Source: Streptomyces rhizoryzae (GTDB lineage: Bacteria > Actinomycetota > Actinomycetes > Streptomycetales > Streptomycetaceae). Taken from it: 64,000 nucleotides of DNA. The stretch lies in the NCBI RefSeq assembly GCF_023155275.1, contig NZ_JALMUV010000001.1:248001-312000 (forward strand), written 5' to 3'. Each line of letters starts with the position of its first letter. Position 1 is the stretch's first letter. Positions 1-8,694 of the stretch are shown in pieces. A program made the position numbers and the translations under genes. Under the pieces are notes generated by a model. It made no database searches. It was not told where the DNA came from and saw only the letters and a list, made by a program, of their open reading frames with translations.

Positions 1-1
1 C

Positions 2-175
2 TACGGCACGGTGCTGCGGGACGCCCTCACCGTGGACGACGCCGACCCCGCGGGGGTGTATTTCGGCAACCGCAACGGCGAGCTCTACGCCAGCGCCGAC
101 GACGGCGACAGCTGGCGGCAACTCGCCTCCCACCTGCCGGACGTGCTGTGCGTGCGGGCGGCGGTGGTGGCATGA
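2..175 (+). CDS. C-terminal fragment of a BNR/sialidase-like repeat protein (partial at left edge)
   Basis: The frame is open from the left edge and gives 57 residues before a TGA stop. The visible tail contains an Asp-box pattern, ASADDGDSW (S-x-D-x-G-x-x-W), after YFGNRNGELY, which is the last blade of a BNR or sialidase-type beta-propeller. Such proteins in actinomycetes are often called exo-alpha-sialidases or glycosyl hydrolases without proof of activity. The catalytic part lies outside the window, so neither substrate nor location can be stated. It is followed 55 bases later by the uracil-DNA glycosylase gene, which appears to have its own promoter. Confidence 0.6.
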   Translation, partial: YGTVLRDALTVDDADPAGVYFGNRNGELYASADDGDSWRQLASHLPDVLCVRAAVVA

Positions 176-193
176 GGCGCCGGTGGCCGGGAG

Positions 194-230
194 TTGAAGG
201 GCAGCCGGGATCGGCCAGTAGGGTGACCCC
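194..230 (+). promoter_or_regulatory. Promoter of the uracil-DNA glycosylase gene, probably leaderless
   Basis: A TTGAAG box (194-199) and a TAGGGT box (219-224) are separated by 19 bases. Only six bases separate the second box from the GTG start at 231, so transcription would begin at or next to the start codon. There is no Shine-Dalgarno sequence before the GTG, which fits a leaderless mRNA. The reading is by eye. Confidence 0.5.
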
Positions 231-908
231 GTGGCTGCACGACCTCTCCATGACATCGTCGAACCAGGCTGGGCCAAGGCACTTGAGCCGGTCGCCGGGC
301 AGATCGCCGCGATGGGCGACTTCCTGCGCGCCGAGATCGCCGCGGGCCGGACCTATCTCCCGGCCGGCAGCAATGTGCTGCGCGCCTTCCAGCAACCCTT
401 CGATGAGGTACGGGTCCTCATCGTCGGCCAGGACCCCTACCCCACCCCGGGGCACGCGGTCGGACTGAGCTTCTCCGTGGCGCCGGACGTCCGCCCGCTG
501 CCCGGAAGCCTGGAGAACATCTTCCGGGAGATGCACTCCGACCTCGGACTGCCCCGGCCGTCCAACGGCGACCTCACCCCGTGGACCCGCCAGGGCGTGC
601 TGCTGCTGAACCGCGCGCTGACCACGGCCCCGCGCAAGCCCGCCGCCCACCGCGGCAAGGGCTGGGAGCAGGTCACCGAGCAGGCCATCCGGGCCCTGGT
701 GACGCGCGGCGGGCCGCTGGTGGCGGTGCTGTGGGGCCGCGACGCGCGCAACCTCCGCCCGCTGCTGGGGGACCTGCCGGCCGTCGAGTCCGCCCACCCC
801 TCCCCCATGTCCGCCGACCGCGGCTTCTTCGGCTCCCGCCCGTTCAGCCGCGTCAACGACCTGCTCGTCCGGCAGGGCGCCCAGCCGGTGGACTGGCGCC
901 TGCCCTGA
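231..908 (+). CDS. ung: Uracil-DNA glycosylase, family 1
   Basis: This 225-residue cytoplasmic enzyme removes uracil from DNA as the first step of base excision repair. The water-activating motif GQDPYP is at residues 66-71 (Asp68 catalytic, Tyr70 blocking thymine). The minor-groove loop HPSPMSA is at 189-195 with the catalytic His189. LLLNRALT near 124 supplies the uracil-reading Asn. Length and motif order are those of full-length family 1 enzymes. The start is GTG at 231, supported by the -10-like TAGGGT six bases upstream. Streptomyces often carry two family 1 copies, so this may be one of two. Confidence 0.95.
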   Translation: MAARPLHDIVEPGWAKALEPVAGQIAAMGDFLRAEIAAGRTYLPAGSNVLRAFQQPFDEVRVLIVGQDPYPTPGHAVGLSFSVAPDVRPLPGSLENIFREMHSDLGLPRPSNGDLTPWTRQGVLLLNRALTTAPRKPAAHRGKGWEQVTEQAIRALVTRGGPLVAVLWGRDARNLRPLLGDLPAVESAHPSPMSADRGFFGSRPFSRVNDLLVRQGAQPVDWRLP

Positions 909-935
909 CCCCGGCTCCCCGCCGGTGCCGGGCGA

Positions 936-941
936 TAGTGT
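936..941 (+). promoter_or_regulatory. -10-like box for the DUF2510 gene
   Basis: TAGTGT lies seven bases before the ATG at 949, with no ribosome-binding site in between. This matches the leaderless pattern seen elsewhere in the window. No convincing -35 was found. Confidence 0.4.
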
Positions 942-948
942 GCCGGGC

Positions 949-2034
949 ATGACGAATGCGAACATCCCTGCGGGCTGGTACGCCGACCCGCAGGGCACCC
1001 CCCACCAGCTCCGCTGGTGGGACGGCTCCCAGTGGACCGCGCACACCCACCCGGGCCGGCAGGCGCAGCCCCAGGAGCAGGCCGCCCACTCCGCGCCGCA
1101 GCCCGCGCACCGGTCCGCCCAGCAGTCCGCGTCCGAGCAGGCGCAGCCGTATCAGCAGGCTCAGCCGGCCCAGCACGCCCAGTCGGCCCAGCAGCCGCAG
1201 ATGGCGCAGATGCCGCCGCAGTCCGCGCCGCAGCCGTACGCGCCGCAGCAGCCCGACCCGGCCCAGGCCCCCTACGGCCAGCAGGGCGGCTACCCGCAGC
1301 CGATGCCGGGCCAGGGGCAGCCGGGGCAGCCGGTCCCGTATTCCGCCGAGGCGCACCACCAGGCACAGCAGCAGGCCGGGGCCCAGCACCAGGTGCAGCA
1401 GCAGGCCGGGGTGGCGCCCGCCGGGCCGGGCGGCGGTTCGCTGTTCACCGAGCCGGTGCTGGTGGTCAACCAGAAGGCCAAGCTCATCGAGGTGAGCAAC
1501 GAGTACGCGGTCTACGACCAGCACGGCACCACCCTCGGCTCGGTCGTCGAGATCGGCCAGAGCGCCGCGAAGAAGGTGCTCCGGGTGGTCTCCAGCCTGG
1601 ACCAGTACATGACCCACAAGCTGGAGATCCGGGACGCCTACGGGCAGCCGCAGCTGGTGCTGACCCGGCCCGCGAAGCTGATCAAGTCCAAGGTGCTGGT
1701 GGCCCGTCCGGACGGGCAGCCGGTCGGCGAGATCATCCAGCAGAACGCCATCGGGAAGATCAACTTTGCGATGATGGCCGGCGGCCGGCAGCTCGGCGCC
1801 ATCAAGGCGGAGAACTGGCGGGCCTGGAACTTCGCGATCGTCGACCACACCGACGCCGAGATCGCCCGGATCACCAAGACCTGGGAGGGCCTGGCCAAGA
1901 CGATGTTCACCACCGCCGACAACTACGTCCTCCAGATCCACCGGCAGCTGCCCGACCCGCTGCTGAGCCTGGTCGTCGCCACCGCGCTGACCGTCGACAC
2001 CGCCCTCAAGCAGGACGCCCGCGGCCTTGGCTGA
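949..2034 (+). CDS. DUF2510 domain protein with scramblase/LURP-one-like C-terminal domain
   Basis: The 361-residue protein has three parts. Residues 5-35 form a DUF2510 module (GWYADPQG, then RWWDGSQWT). Residues 40-160 are a long Gln/Ala/Pro-rich, presumably disordered linker. Residues 165-355 resemble the phospholipid scramblase/LURP-one barrel (LFTEPVLVVNQKAKLIEV near its start). There is no signal peptide, but DUF2510 is typical of actinobacterial membrane-associated proteins. The actual activity is unknown; lipid binding at the membrane is an inference. The ATG at 949 was preferred over an in-frame GTG at 925 because of the TAGTGT box. The gene overlaps the next start by eight bases, so the two are probably co-translated. 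Confidence 0.8.
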   Translation: MTNANIPAGWYADPQGTPHQLRWWDGSQWTAHTHPGRQAQPQEQAAHSAPQPAHRSAQQSASEQAQPYQQAQPAQHAQSAQQPQMAQMPPQSAPQPYAPQQPDPAQAPYGQQGGYPQPMPGQGQPGQPVPYSAEAHHQAQQQAGAQHQVQQQAGVAPAGPGGGSLFTEPVLVVNQKAKLIEVSNEYAVYDQHGTTLGSVVEIGQSAAKKVLRVVSSLDQYMTHKLEIRDAYGQPQLVLTRPAKLIKSKVLVARPDGQPVGEIIQQNAIGKINFAMMAGGRQLGAIKAENWRAWNFAIVDHTDAEIARITKTWEGLAKTMFTTADNYVLQIHRQLPDPLLSLVVATALTVDTALKQDARGLG

Positions 2035-3076
2035 GCCGGGGAGCACCGCGGGCGGGGGCCCGGCCGGGGGCCACGTCCTGGGGGTGGATTCGGGCGGATC
2101 GGGCCTGCGGATCGCGGTGGTCCGGGCCGGCGCCGACGGCCCGGTGGGCCCGGCGGCCACCCACGTCTCGCGCGAACCGGTCCGCACCGGTCCGGCCGGG
2201 ATCGACGCGGACCATCTGCTGAGCCAACTCCTGCCAGCCGCCGAGGAGTTGAAGCGCCGCACGGGCGCCGCCGGGTTCACCGCGGTCTGCGTCGGGGCGG
2301 CCGGTATGGGGACCCTCGGCGACGGGCTGCGCGCCCGGCTGCCCGCGGCCCTCGCCTCCGCCTTCGGGGTGCGGCAGCTCGCGCTCGCCGCGGACGCGGT
2401 GACCGCGTACGCCGGGGCGCTCGGGCAGCGGCCGGGCGCCGTGGTCGCGGCGGGCACCGGCCTGGTGGCGCTGGGCACCGACCTGACACCGGCGGGCGGC
2501 TGGCGCCGGTCCGACGGCTGGGGGCACCTGCTGGGCGACTGCGGCGGCGGTGCGTGGATCGGCCGGGCCGGGCTGGAGGCGGCGCTGCGTGCGCACGACG
2601 GGCGGCCCGGCGGGTCGCGGGCCCTGCTGACGCGCGCCGAGGCCGTGTTCGGGCCGGTGGCAGCCCTGCCCGGCGCGCTCTACCCGCGGTCCGACCGGCC
2701 CGCCGTCCTGGCGTCGTTCGCGCCGGAGGTCGCGCGGTGCGCCGCCGGGGACCCGGTGGCCGCCGGGATCCTGGCCGAGGCCGCGCGCCACATCGCCGAC
2801 ACCGCGGCGGCGGCCTGCCCGCCGGTCCCCGGCGCCGCGCTCGCCCTCACCGGCGGCCTGCTCAACCTGGGCGAGCCGCTGCTCACCCCGCTCCGCGCGG
2901 CCCTGGCCGCCCGGCTCCCCGGGGCCCGCCCGGCCGAGGCCGCCACGAGCCCGCTCGACGGGGCGCTGGCGATCGCCGCGGCACTGGCCGGGGACCGGCT
3001 GGCGCTGCCGGTCGACGGGAAGTTGTTGCAGATCACAGGGCATGTGACGGCCCGGCCACCCCGACGCGCGGGATAA
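2027..3076 (+). CDS. BadF/BadG-type kinase, probable N-acetylglucosamine kinase
   Basis: This 349-residue protein belongs to the ASKHA ATPase fold. The first phosphate loop GVDSGGSG is at residues 19-26. AAGTGLVALGTDL near 145 and the glycine-rich GWGHLLGDCGGGAWIG form the second phosphate and interdomain region. LTGGLLNLGEPLL near 275 fits the adenosine-binding motif. Actinobacterial members of this shape are usually N-acetylglucosamine or glucosamine kinases feeding cell-wall amino sugars into metabolism; the exact sugar is inferred. The TTG start at 2027 overlaps the preceding gene, which suggests translational coupling. A GTG at 2081 is possible but would remove part of the first motif. 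Confidence 0.75.
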   Translation: MAEPGSTAGGGPAGGHVLGVDSGGSGLRIAVVRAGADGPVGPAATHVSREPVRTGPAGIDADHLLSQLLPAAEELKRRTGAAGFTAVCVGAAGMGTLGDGLRARLPAALASAFGVRQLALAADAVTAYAGALGQRPGAVVAAGTGLVALGTDLTPAGGWRRSDGWGHLLGDCGGGAWIGRAGLEAALRAHDGRPGGSRALLTRAEAVFGPVAALPGALYPRSDRPAVLASFAPEVARCAAGDPVAAGILAEAARHIADTAAAACPPVPGAALALTGGLLNLGEPLLTPLRAALAARLPGARPAEAATSPLDGALAIAAALAGDRLALPVDGKLLQITGHVTARPPRRAG

Positions 3077-3134
3077 AACGGGACGGATACCGCTCGACGG
3101 AACCCTCCCTCGGCGGACGGGCGCGCCGAGGCGT

Positions 3135-3148
3135 TAGCATGCGGCGCC
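3135..3148 (+). promoter_or_regulatory. -10-like box for the CbiX-like gene
   Basis: TAGCAT (3135-3140) stands eight bases ahead of the ATG at 3149, again without a ribosome-binding site. A leaderless or nearly leaderless transcript is likely. Confidence 0.4.
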
Positions 3149-4087
3149 ATGAGTTCCCCCACTGGGCCCGCACCTGGCTCGCCCCGTATTGACGCCGACG
3201 CCCCCGGCCTGCCGGTACGCACGCCGCGCAGCCGGCCGTCCGGCCGCCACCGCAAGCCGGAGCCGCTCGCCGCTCCCGAGGGCGCACCCGCCCTGGTGCT
3301 GGCCGTGCCCGGCACCCCCGCCCCCGCCGCGCGCAGCCTGGCGGAGGAGGTCTCCAGCATCGCCCGCTCCGAACTGCCCGGCCTGGACGCCCGGATCGGG
3401 TACGTGGACGGCGGGGACGACGAGTTCCCGTCCCTGGAGGCGGTGCTGACGCAGGCCGCCGCCGAGCAGCGGGCCACCGCGGAGGCGGCCGGCCGGCCGG
3501 ACCACGGCCCCGCCGCGGTCGTCGTCCCGCTGCTGGCCGGTCCGGACAGCGCGCTGCTGCGCCGGATACGCCAGGCCATCATGAACAGCGGCTCCGGGGC
3601 GGAACTGACCGACGTCCTGGGCCCGCACCCGCTGCTCGCCGAGGCGCTGCACGTGCGGCTGTCCGAGGCCGGGCTGGCCCGCGCCGACCGGGCCCGGCTG
3701 TTCACCGTCGCGACCGCCGCGGACGGCATCATCCTGGCGACCGTCGGCGGCGAGGAGGCGGTGCAGGCCGCCGGGATCACCGGCATGCTGCTCTCCGCCC
3801 GGCTGGCCGTGCCGGTCCTGGCCGCCGGCCTGGACGAGGAGGGCGCGATCGCCCGCACCGCCGAGCAGCTGCGCGCGGCCGGTTCCCAGCAGCTGGCGCT
3901 GGCCCCGTACCTGATCGGCCCGGAACTCGCCGACGGCCTGCTGGGGGCGGCCGCGGAGGAGGCGGGCTGCGCGTCGGCCGAGGCACTGGGCGCGTACGGC
4001 GCGGTGGGCCGGCTGGTGCTGTCCAACTACGCGGCGGCGATGGGGATCGCCCTGCCGGGCCAGGGCCTGGGGGCGGCCGTCCGGTAA
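3149..4087 (+). CDS. CbiX/SirB-like (sirohydrochlorin chelatase family) protein, probably not catalytic
   Basis: The 312-residue protein has the alternating alpha/beta layout of two tandem chelatase-like domains, starting at ALVLAVPGTPAP near residue 49 and at LFTVATAADGIILATVGG near 190. Family members insert Co2+ or Fe2+ into sirohydrochlorin using metal-binding His residues in an HGS-type loop and a G-x-H loop. Here the first loop reads AVPGTPAP and the second reads LLAGPDSALL, so both expected His residues are missing. The first 45 residues are Pro/Arg-rich and look disordered. A role other than metal insertion is therefore likely. Streptomyces proteins of this type are usually annotated only by family. 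A hairpin closes the unit downstream. Confidence 0.65.
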   Translation: MSSPTGPAPGSPRIDADAPGLPVRTPRSRPSGRHRKPEPLAAPEGAPALVLAVPGTPAPAARSLAEEVSSIARSELPGLDARIGYVDGGDDEFPSLEAVLTQAAAEQRATAEAAGRPDHGPAAVVVPLLAGPDSALLRRIRQAIMNSGSGAELTDVLGPHPLLAEALHVRLSEAGLARADRARLFTVATAADGIILATVGGEEAVQAAGITGMLLSARLAVPVLAAGLDEEGAIARTAEQLRAAGSQQLALAPYLIGPELADGLLGAAAEEAGCASAEALGAYGAVGRLVLSNYAAAMGIALPGQGLGAAVR

Positions 4088-4148
4088 CCCCGCGCCTCAG
4101 CCGCACGGCACCGGCCACACCATCCCGGCGCCGCACCCGTTCACCGAG

Positions 4149-4180
4149 GGCCGCCCCGCACACCGACACGCGGGGCGGCC
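4149..4180 (+). terminator. Hairpin terminator after the CbiX-like gene
   Basis: A perfect 11-bp stem (GGCCGCCCCGC at 4149-4159 with its complement at 4170-4180) has a 10-base loop. It lies about 60 bases after the stop codon and is followed by TT but no U-tract, as is usual in Streptomyces. Confidence 0.7.
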
Positions 4181-4588
4181 TTCCGCGCTGTCGGGGGGTG
4201 GTGCGCTTGGGGGTGGTGCGCTTGGGGGCGGCGCGCAGTCGTCGCCCAGCGAGGCCGCGCCGACCGCCCACAACCGGGGGCACCGCGCTGGCCCCCGAAG
4301 AGCCGGCCGCCGCGTCCCCCGACGCTGCCCGGGGGTGCCATCGCGCCCGCCGTCGCACCTCCACGCAGGCCCTCACCACCCCTCTGAGCGGCGCAGATGC
4401 CCTTCTGGCAGCCGGGGGGACGGCGGGAGGCGGAGGAGTCGGGGCGAGCGCCCGTCGGCCCTGTACGGGCATTCTGCGGCCGCCGTGCGGGGCTGGCCGG
4501 CTACCCGCCGGCCCGATGCTGTCGCCGCGGGCCGCCCGTCGCTCCCGTTCCCCACCCCACCGGGCACCCGGGCCCGCCGCCCGGCCCG
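4181..4588. other. Gene-free GC-rich stretch with a 15-bp direct repeat
   Basis: No convincing gene is seen between two converging transcription units. A 15-bp unit, GGTGGTGCGCTTGGG, is repeated head to tail around 4197-4226. Open frames here have no ribosome-binding site and no recognisable content. Confidence 0.5.
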
Positions 4589-5695
4589 TCAGGCGAAGAC
4601 CACACAGGAGGCGGCGGGGGCGGCGACCGAGCCGCCGCGTACCGGTACGCCGCTCTCCGGATCGACGGTGAACCAGGTGACGTCGCCGGAGCGCTCGTTG
4701 GCGGCGTACAGGTGGCGCCCGCCGGGGTGCAGTGCGAGGTCGCGGGGCCAGTGGCCGCCGCAGGGCACCGTGGCGACGAGGGCGGCGGTGCCGGCCCCGG
4801 CGCCCAGGGAGAGCACCGCGATGCGGTCCTCGCCCCGGATCGCGACCCAGGCGAACCGGCCGTCCGGGGAGAGCACCGCTGCGGAGGGGTAGGCCGGGCC
4901 GCCGGGCGCGGTGCCCTCGGGGAGCAGGGAGGTCTCCCCCAGGGGCGTCAGGGTGCCCCGGTCTCCGTCCCAGCGGCACAGCGTCACCGTCGGGGTGAGC
5001 TCGTTGACCACCCAGGCCAGGCCGCCGCCCGGGTGGAACGTGAGGTGGCGGGGGCCGCTGCCGGGGCGCAGCCGGGTCTCCCCGTGCACCGTCAGCGCGC
5101 CGCTCGCGGGGTCGAGGTCGCAGATCCGGACCGAGTCGGTACCCAGGTCAACGCTGAGCAGCCGGCGCCCGCCCGGGTCGGGCAGGACGGCGTGGGCGTG
5201 CGGGCCCTCCTGCCGGTCGGCGTTCGGGCCGCTGCCCTCGTGGGCCAGGACCCGCGCCGGGCCGCCCAGGGTGCCGTCGGCGCGGAGCGGGAGCGTACTG
5301 ACGTCCCCCGAGCCGTAGTTGGCGGTGACCAGGTGGCCGGCGGCCAGGGTGAGGTGGGTGGGCCCGGCCCCGTCCACCGGGACGGCGGAACCGAGCGGAA
5401 CGGGCCCGTCCGGAGTGAGCGAGAAGGCGGCGGCCGCGCCGTCCGGCGTCTCGCTGACCGCGTAGAGGTACCGGCCGCCGGGGTCCGGCGCCAGGTAGGA
5501 CGGGTTGGCGACCGCGTCCGTGGTGTGCAGCGGCGTCAGCGCCCCGGTAACGGGGTCGACCGCCGCGGTGGTGATCCCGGCCCCGCCCGCCGTGGTGAAC
5601 GAGCCGATGTACGCCCGCACCGCGCCCCCGCGCGCTCCCCCGGCGTCCCGCCCCTCCTTGCCATCCGTCCCCGCTGCTTCTGCGCTCGCCACCAC
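4589..5695 (-). CDS. Lactonase family protein (6-phosphogluconolactonase-like beta-propeller)
   Basis: The 368-residue product has the repeated blades of a seven-bladed propeller of the Pgl type: GRYLYAVSE, RRLLSVDLG, GRFAWVAI and HLYAANERSGD mark successive strands. Family members hydrolyse 6-phosphogluconolactone or related lactones; which applies here cannot be told. Sequence of family character begins at AVRAYIGSF. The frame stays open far upstream, but the GTG at 5695 is preceded by AGGAAGAGG at proper spacing; a GTG at 5620 is the alternative and would give the usual family length. No signal peptide is visible, so a cytoplasmic site is likely. Confidence 0.8.
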   Translation of the reverse strand: MVASAEAAGTDGKEGRDAGGARGGAVRAYIGSFTTAGGAGITTAAVDPVTGALTPLHTTDAVANPSYLAPDPGGRYLYAVSETPDGAAAAFSLTPDGPVPLGSAVPVDGAGPTHLTLAAGHLVTANYGSGDVSTLPLRADGTLGGPARVLAHEGSGPNADRQEGPHAHAVLPDPGGRRLLSVDLGTDSVRICDLDPASGALTVHGETRLRPGSGPRHLTFHPGGGLAWVVNELTPTVTLCRWDGDRGTLTPLGETSLLPEGTAPGGPAYPSAAVLSPDGRFAWVAIRGEDRIAVLSLGAGAGTAALVATVPCGGHWPRDLALHPGGRHLYAANERSGDVTWFTVDPESGVPVRGGSVAAPAASCVVFA

Positions 5696-6114
5696 TCGCC
5701 ACCTCTTCCTCGTCCGTCGTTCACCAGCTCTGCCGGTGCCCGGCCCCACCTCGCGCTGTTCGGCGCACTCGCGCGGGCTGTCGTCTTCATGGCGTACGGA
5801 CGCCCGTGGCAGGGGCGTATCGGCGCCACAGGCACCGGCGGGCGCTCCGCCCCTCTCCGGTAACCGCCTGGGCGGGGCCGCCCCCTGCGCCGCCGCCCCG
5901 GCTTCCCGTCGGTCCGACCGCCCGCCGTGACAGACCGCCGGACCGCCGCGGGTCATCGTAGGCCGCCCAGCCCGCCGGGGACCGGGGACGGGCGGTGCCG
6001 CCCCGGCGATGCTCGCCCCATGGCCGGGGGCGCCCCACCGGCCCCGGCCGGAAAGTGTCCGTGTTGCGCGGGCGCGTGCCGTTCGGCAGGGGGCGGAGGC
6101 GTGGCGGGTGCGGG
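5696..6114. other. Intergenic stretch between lactonase and FUSC genes
   Basis: About 420 bases separate two leftward genes. No ORF with a ribosome-binding site or family resemblance was found, and no clear hairpin. It presumably carries the lactonase promoter; only the Shine-Dalgarno sequence just before 5695 can be pointed to. Confidence 0.4.
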
Positions 6115-7698
6115 TCAGGCGCCCAGGGGGAGGCGGTCGGTTCTGCCGAGCGGGACCGCGAGGGCGAGCAGAGCCTGTTCCAGGGCGTGCAGGTGGGCCA
6201 GAACGGGGCCGCCGTCGGGGGCGTGGGCCTCCGCCGCGGCCCCGGTTTCCTCGCGGCGGGCGTCCAGCGGGGCGTCGGTGAGGGCCTCGACCGCGGCCTC
6301 CACGCGCCGGCAGGCCGCGACGAGCCGGGCATCGTGCGACGCCTCCGGGTCGGCGGCGACGGAGGCCAGTGCGCGGACCTCGCGCGCGCAGTCGTCGAGC
6401 AGCGCCAGCACCTGCCGGGCCCGCCGCTTGCGCGCCCGGAGCGGACTGAGCGGATGCACCAGCGGGACGAGCGAGAGCCGCACCCCGCCGAGGATCGCCT
6501 CCAGCTCGGCGACGCGCGGCGCCGGGTCGGCCTCCGGGGCCCCCGCGAGCCGGGCGGCGGCCTCCGCGGTGCACGCGTGCACACACCGCAGGGCCCGCGC
6601 GACCCGCGCGTCGGTGACCGCGTGCGTGGTCACCGGCAGCACCAGCAGCACCGCCGGTACGGCCCCCAGGGCGCCGATGGCCGTCTCGCCCACCCGCAGG
6701 GCGAGCAGGGCCGGGTCGAGCACGCCCAGCAGCCCGTACAGCATGCTCGCCAGCACGGTGACGGCGAGCATCATCCAGGTGTAGGAGACGGCGGCGGTGT
6801 AGAAGATGCCGAAGACGCTCAGCGCGACGAGGACGGCGGTGGCCACCGGCGCCCCGTGGACGGGGACCGCGACGGCGAGGCCGAGGACCACCCCGAGCAC
6901 CGTCCCCAGGAAGCGCCGGAAGCCGCGGACCAGGGTCTCGCCCCGGGAGGTGGTGTTCACGAACACCCACCAGGCGGCGCCGACGGCCCAGTACCACCGC
7001 TGGTCGGACAGCGCCTGCCCGATGCCGAGCGCGAGGGCGGCCGCCACGGTCGCCTGCACGGCCTGCCGCGTGGTGATCCGCGCGAGCCCGGTGCCGCCGG
7101 ACGGCGCGGGCGCCGGAGCAGGCGCCGGCAGCCGGCGCTCGTAGCACCACAGGCCGAAGCGCACCGCCGACGCCACCGCGAGCGAGAGCAGCACCGCCGC
7201 GGACAGCTCGGGGAGCTGGGCGGGGACGGTGTGCAGGAACTGCGCGGCGAAGAAGGACATGAAGGCGAACACGCCCAGCGCGTGCCCGCGCGGACCCCAC
7301 CGCCGGGCGTACACGCCGGCCCCGACCACCGCGAGGAAGGCCAGGTCGCGGGCGAGCGGCAGCCCGTGCAGCGCGGCCGCGAGCGCCAGTACCGGGAGCC
7401 CGGCGACGGGCAGCAGCGCGGTCGTCACGGCCTGGCCGCGCACCGTCGGGTCGGTCACCGTGAACAGGGCGAGCAGCGCGGCCAGGCCACCGGCGACCGC
7501 GGCGGTCAGCGCGTGCCCGGCCGCCCCGCAGAGTGCCACCGCGAGCCCGATCCCGACCACGCCCCGGGCCGCGAACCGCAGCCGCACCCGCCCGGGATCC
7601 GGTGCCACGAACGCCCTCTTCAGCAAGTTGCCCCGCCCCTTCCGCACCCAGGTGCACCGCGACATGAGAAAGGCGCCGCGGGGGAACCGCAGCGCCAT
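6115..7698 (-). CDS. FUSC family membrane protein (aromatic acid exporter-like)
   Basis: The 527-residue protein has two sets of hydrophobic helices (about residues 45-185 and 235-370) separated and followed by hydrophilic helical regions, the layout of the FUSC/aromatic acid exporter family. The second set carries the family signature around FVNTTSRGETLVRGFRRFLG, followed by TVLGVVLGLAVAVPVHG. Relatives export aromatic acids or related small compounds; the substrate here is unknown. The ATG at 7698 follows AGAGAGG at good spacing. It probably acts in the cytoplasmic membrane. No partner membrane-fusion protein is adjacent, as expected for Gram-positive members. Confidence 0.85.
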   Translation of the reverse strand: MALRFPRGAFLMSRCTWVRKGRGNLLKRAFVAPDPGRVRLRFAARGVVGIGLAVALCGAAGHALTAAVAGGLAALLALFTVTDPTVRGQAVTTALLPVAGLPVLALAAALHGLPLARDLAFLAVVGAGVYARRWGPRGHALGVFAFMSFFAAQFLHTVPAQLPELSAAVLLSLAVASAVRFGLWCYERRLPAPAPAPAPSGGTGLARITTRQAVQATVAAALALGIGQALSDQRWYWAVGAAWWVFVNTTSRGETLVRGFRRFLGTVLGVVLGLAVAVPVHGAPVATAVLVALSVFGIFYTAAVSYTWMMLAVTVLASMLYGLLGVLDPALLALRVGETAIGALGAVPAVLLVLPVTTHAVTDARVARALRCVHACTAEAAARLAGAPEADPAPRVAELEAILGGVRLSLVPLVHPLSPLRARKRRARQVLALLDDCAREVRALASVAADPEASHDARLVAACRRVEAAVEALTDAPLDARREETGAAAEAHAPDGGPVLAHLHALEQALLALAVPLGRTDRLPLGA

Positions 7699-7868
7699 CG
7701 ACCTCTCTATCTCAGCACCTGCACAGCCGATGGCTCAACAGAGGCTTGAAGTGCTGTGCCAATGGTTCAGTTCGTCGGCACTCCCGGCCGCCATTCGAGG
7801 GCCAATGGACCACCGGTCGGCGGGTCGGCGGCCGGGGGCTGCGTCCGGGGCCCGTCAGGCCGCGGCGG

Positions 7869-8513
7869 TCACGGCCGCATCAGGGCGTCGCGGACCGGGT
7901 TGCCGTGGGCCTCGTCGGAGGGGTAGACGTCCTCGGCCTGGTCGACCAGCCACCGGCCGCCCTGCCGGACCAGGCGCAGGGCCTTCTTGGTGGTCGTGGT
8001 GCCGCTGGGCCAGGTCACGGTGTACTGGACGCCGATGCCGATACCGGCCGGGTGTTCCCCGATGGCGGGCACCGGGACCTCGCCGGCGGCCGTGACGGGT
8101 CCGGTCTCGGCCCGGTCGGGCCCGCTCGTGGAGGGCTTCGGCCTGGGCGGGACGATGGAGCCGTCCGCCCGCCGCAGGGGCGGTTCGCTGCTCTCGCTGG
8201 GCGACGGGGTGGCGGACGGGGTGCTCTCGGTGTTGTCGGCGACGCACGCCTGGACCGAGCCGTGGCGGTACCGGTCGGTGCGCATCCGGCACGCGTGCTG
8301 CCAGTCCTGGCCGTTCACGGCTTTCTGGTAGGTGCGGGCGAACGCCTCCGCCGACACCTGGGTGCCGGACCCCTGGGTGCCGGACTGCTTGCCGGCTCCG
8401 TCCGGCCGGCCGGCGTCCCCGGCGCCCGACGAGCAGCCCGCCAGGCCCACCGCCGCGACCGCGACCGCGAGCGGGCCCACGACCGCCCTGACGACGCGCT
8501 TGGTTCCGATCAT
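7869..8513 (-). CDS. Predicted lipoprotein of unknown function
   Basis: The first 27 residues form a lipoprotein signal: basic start, hydrophobic stretch and lipobox LAGC with the lipidated Cys27. The mature 187 residues begin with a Ser/Gly/Thr-rich spacer. They contain AFARTYQKAVNGQDW and a later pattern (VQYTVTWPSG, RLVRQGGRWLVDQ) like small secreted actinobacterial proteins with an NTF2-like or DUF4878-like fold. That resemblance is weak. The ATG at 8513 has GGGGAGGGG just ahead and was preferred over an upstream in-frame ATG at 8582, which would bury the signal peptide. The upstream region holds three 9-bp repeats. Confidence 0.75.
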   Translation of the reverse strand: MIGTKRVVRAVVGPLAVAVAAVGLAGCSSGAGDAGRPDGAGKQSGTQGSGTQVSAEAFARTYQKAVNGQDWQHACRMRTDRYRHGSVQACVADNTESTPSATPSPSESSEPPLRRADGSIVPPRPKPSTSGPDRAETGPVTAAGEVPVPAIGEHPAGIGIGVQYTVTWPSGTTTTKKALRLVRQGGRWLVDQAEDVYPSDEAHGNPVRDALMRP

Positions 8514-8534
8514 CCCATCCCCTCCCCGTTCACC

Positions 8535-8561
8535 GGTGACCCCGGTGACCCCGGTGACCCC
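8535..8561. repeat. Three tandem copies of GGTGACCCC
   Basis: Three perfect 9-bp units sit about 20 bases upstream of the lipoprotein start codon, so they lie in its promoter or 5' leader. Confidence 0.85.
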
Positions 8562-8694
8562 GACAATTCCCGGCCGTGCCACGGTAGTTCGGCACTGTTT
8601 CCGCGGTCGTCGTTCCGTGGTGGTTCCGCGGTAGCCCTCCGGCCTGGCGGCCGGCCGGTGATCAATGGCTGCTCGATCCTAGGTGCAGCGCCGC

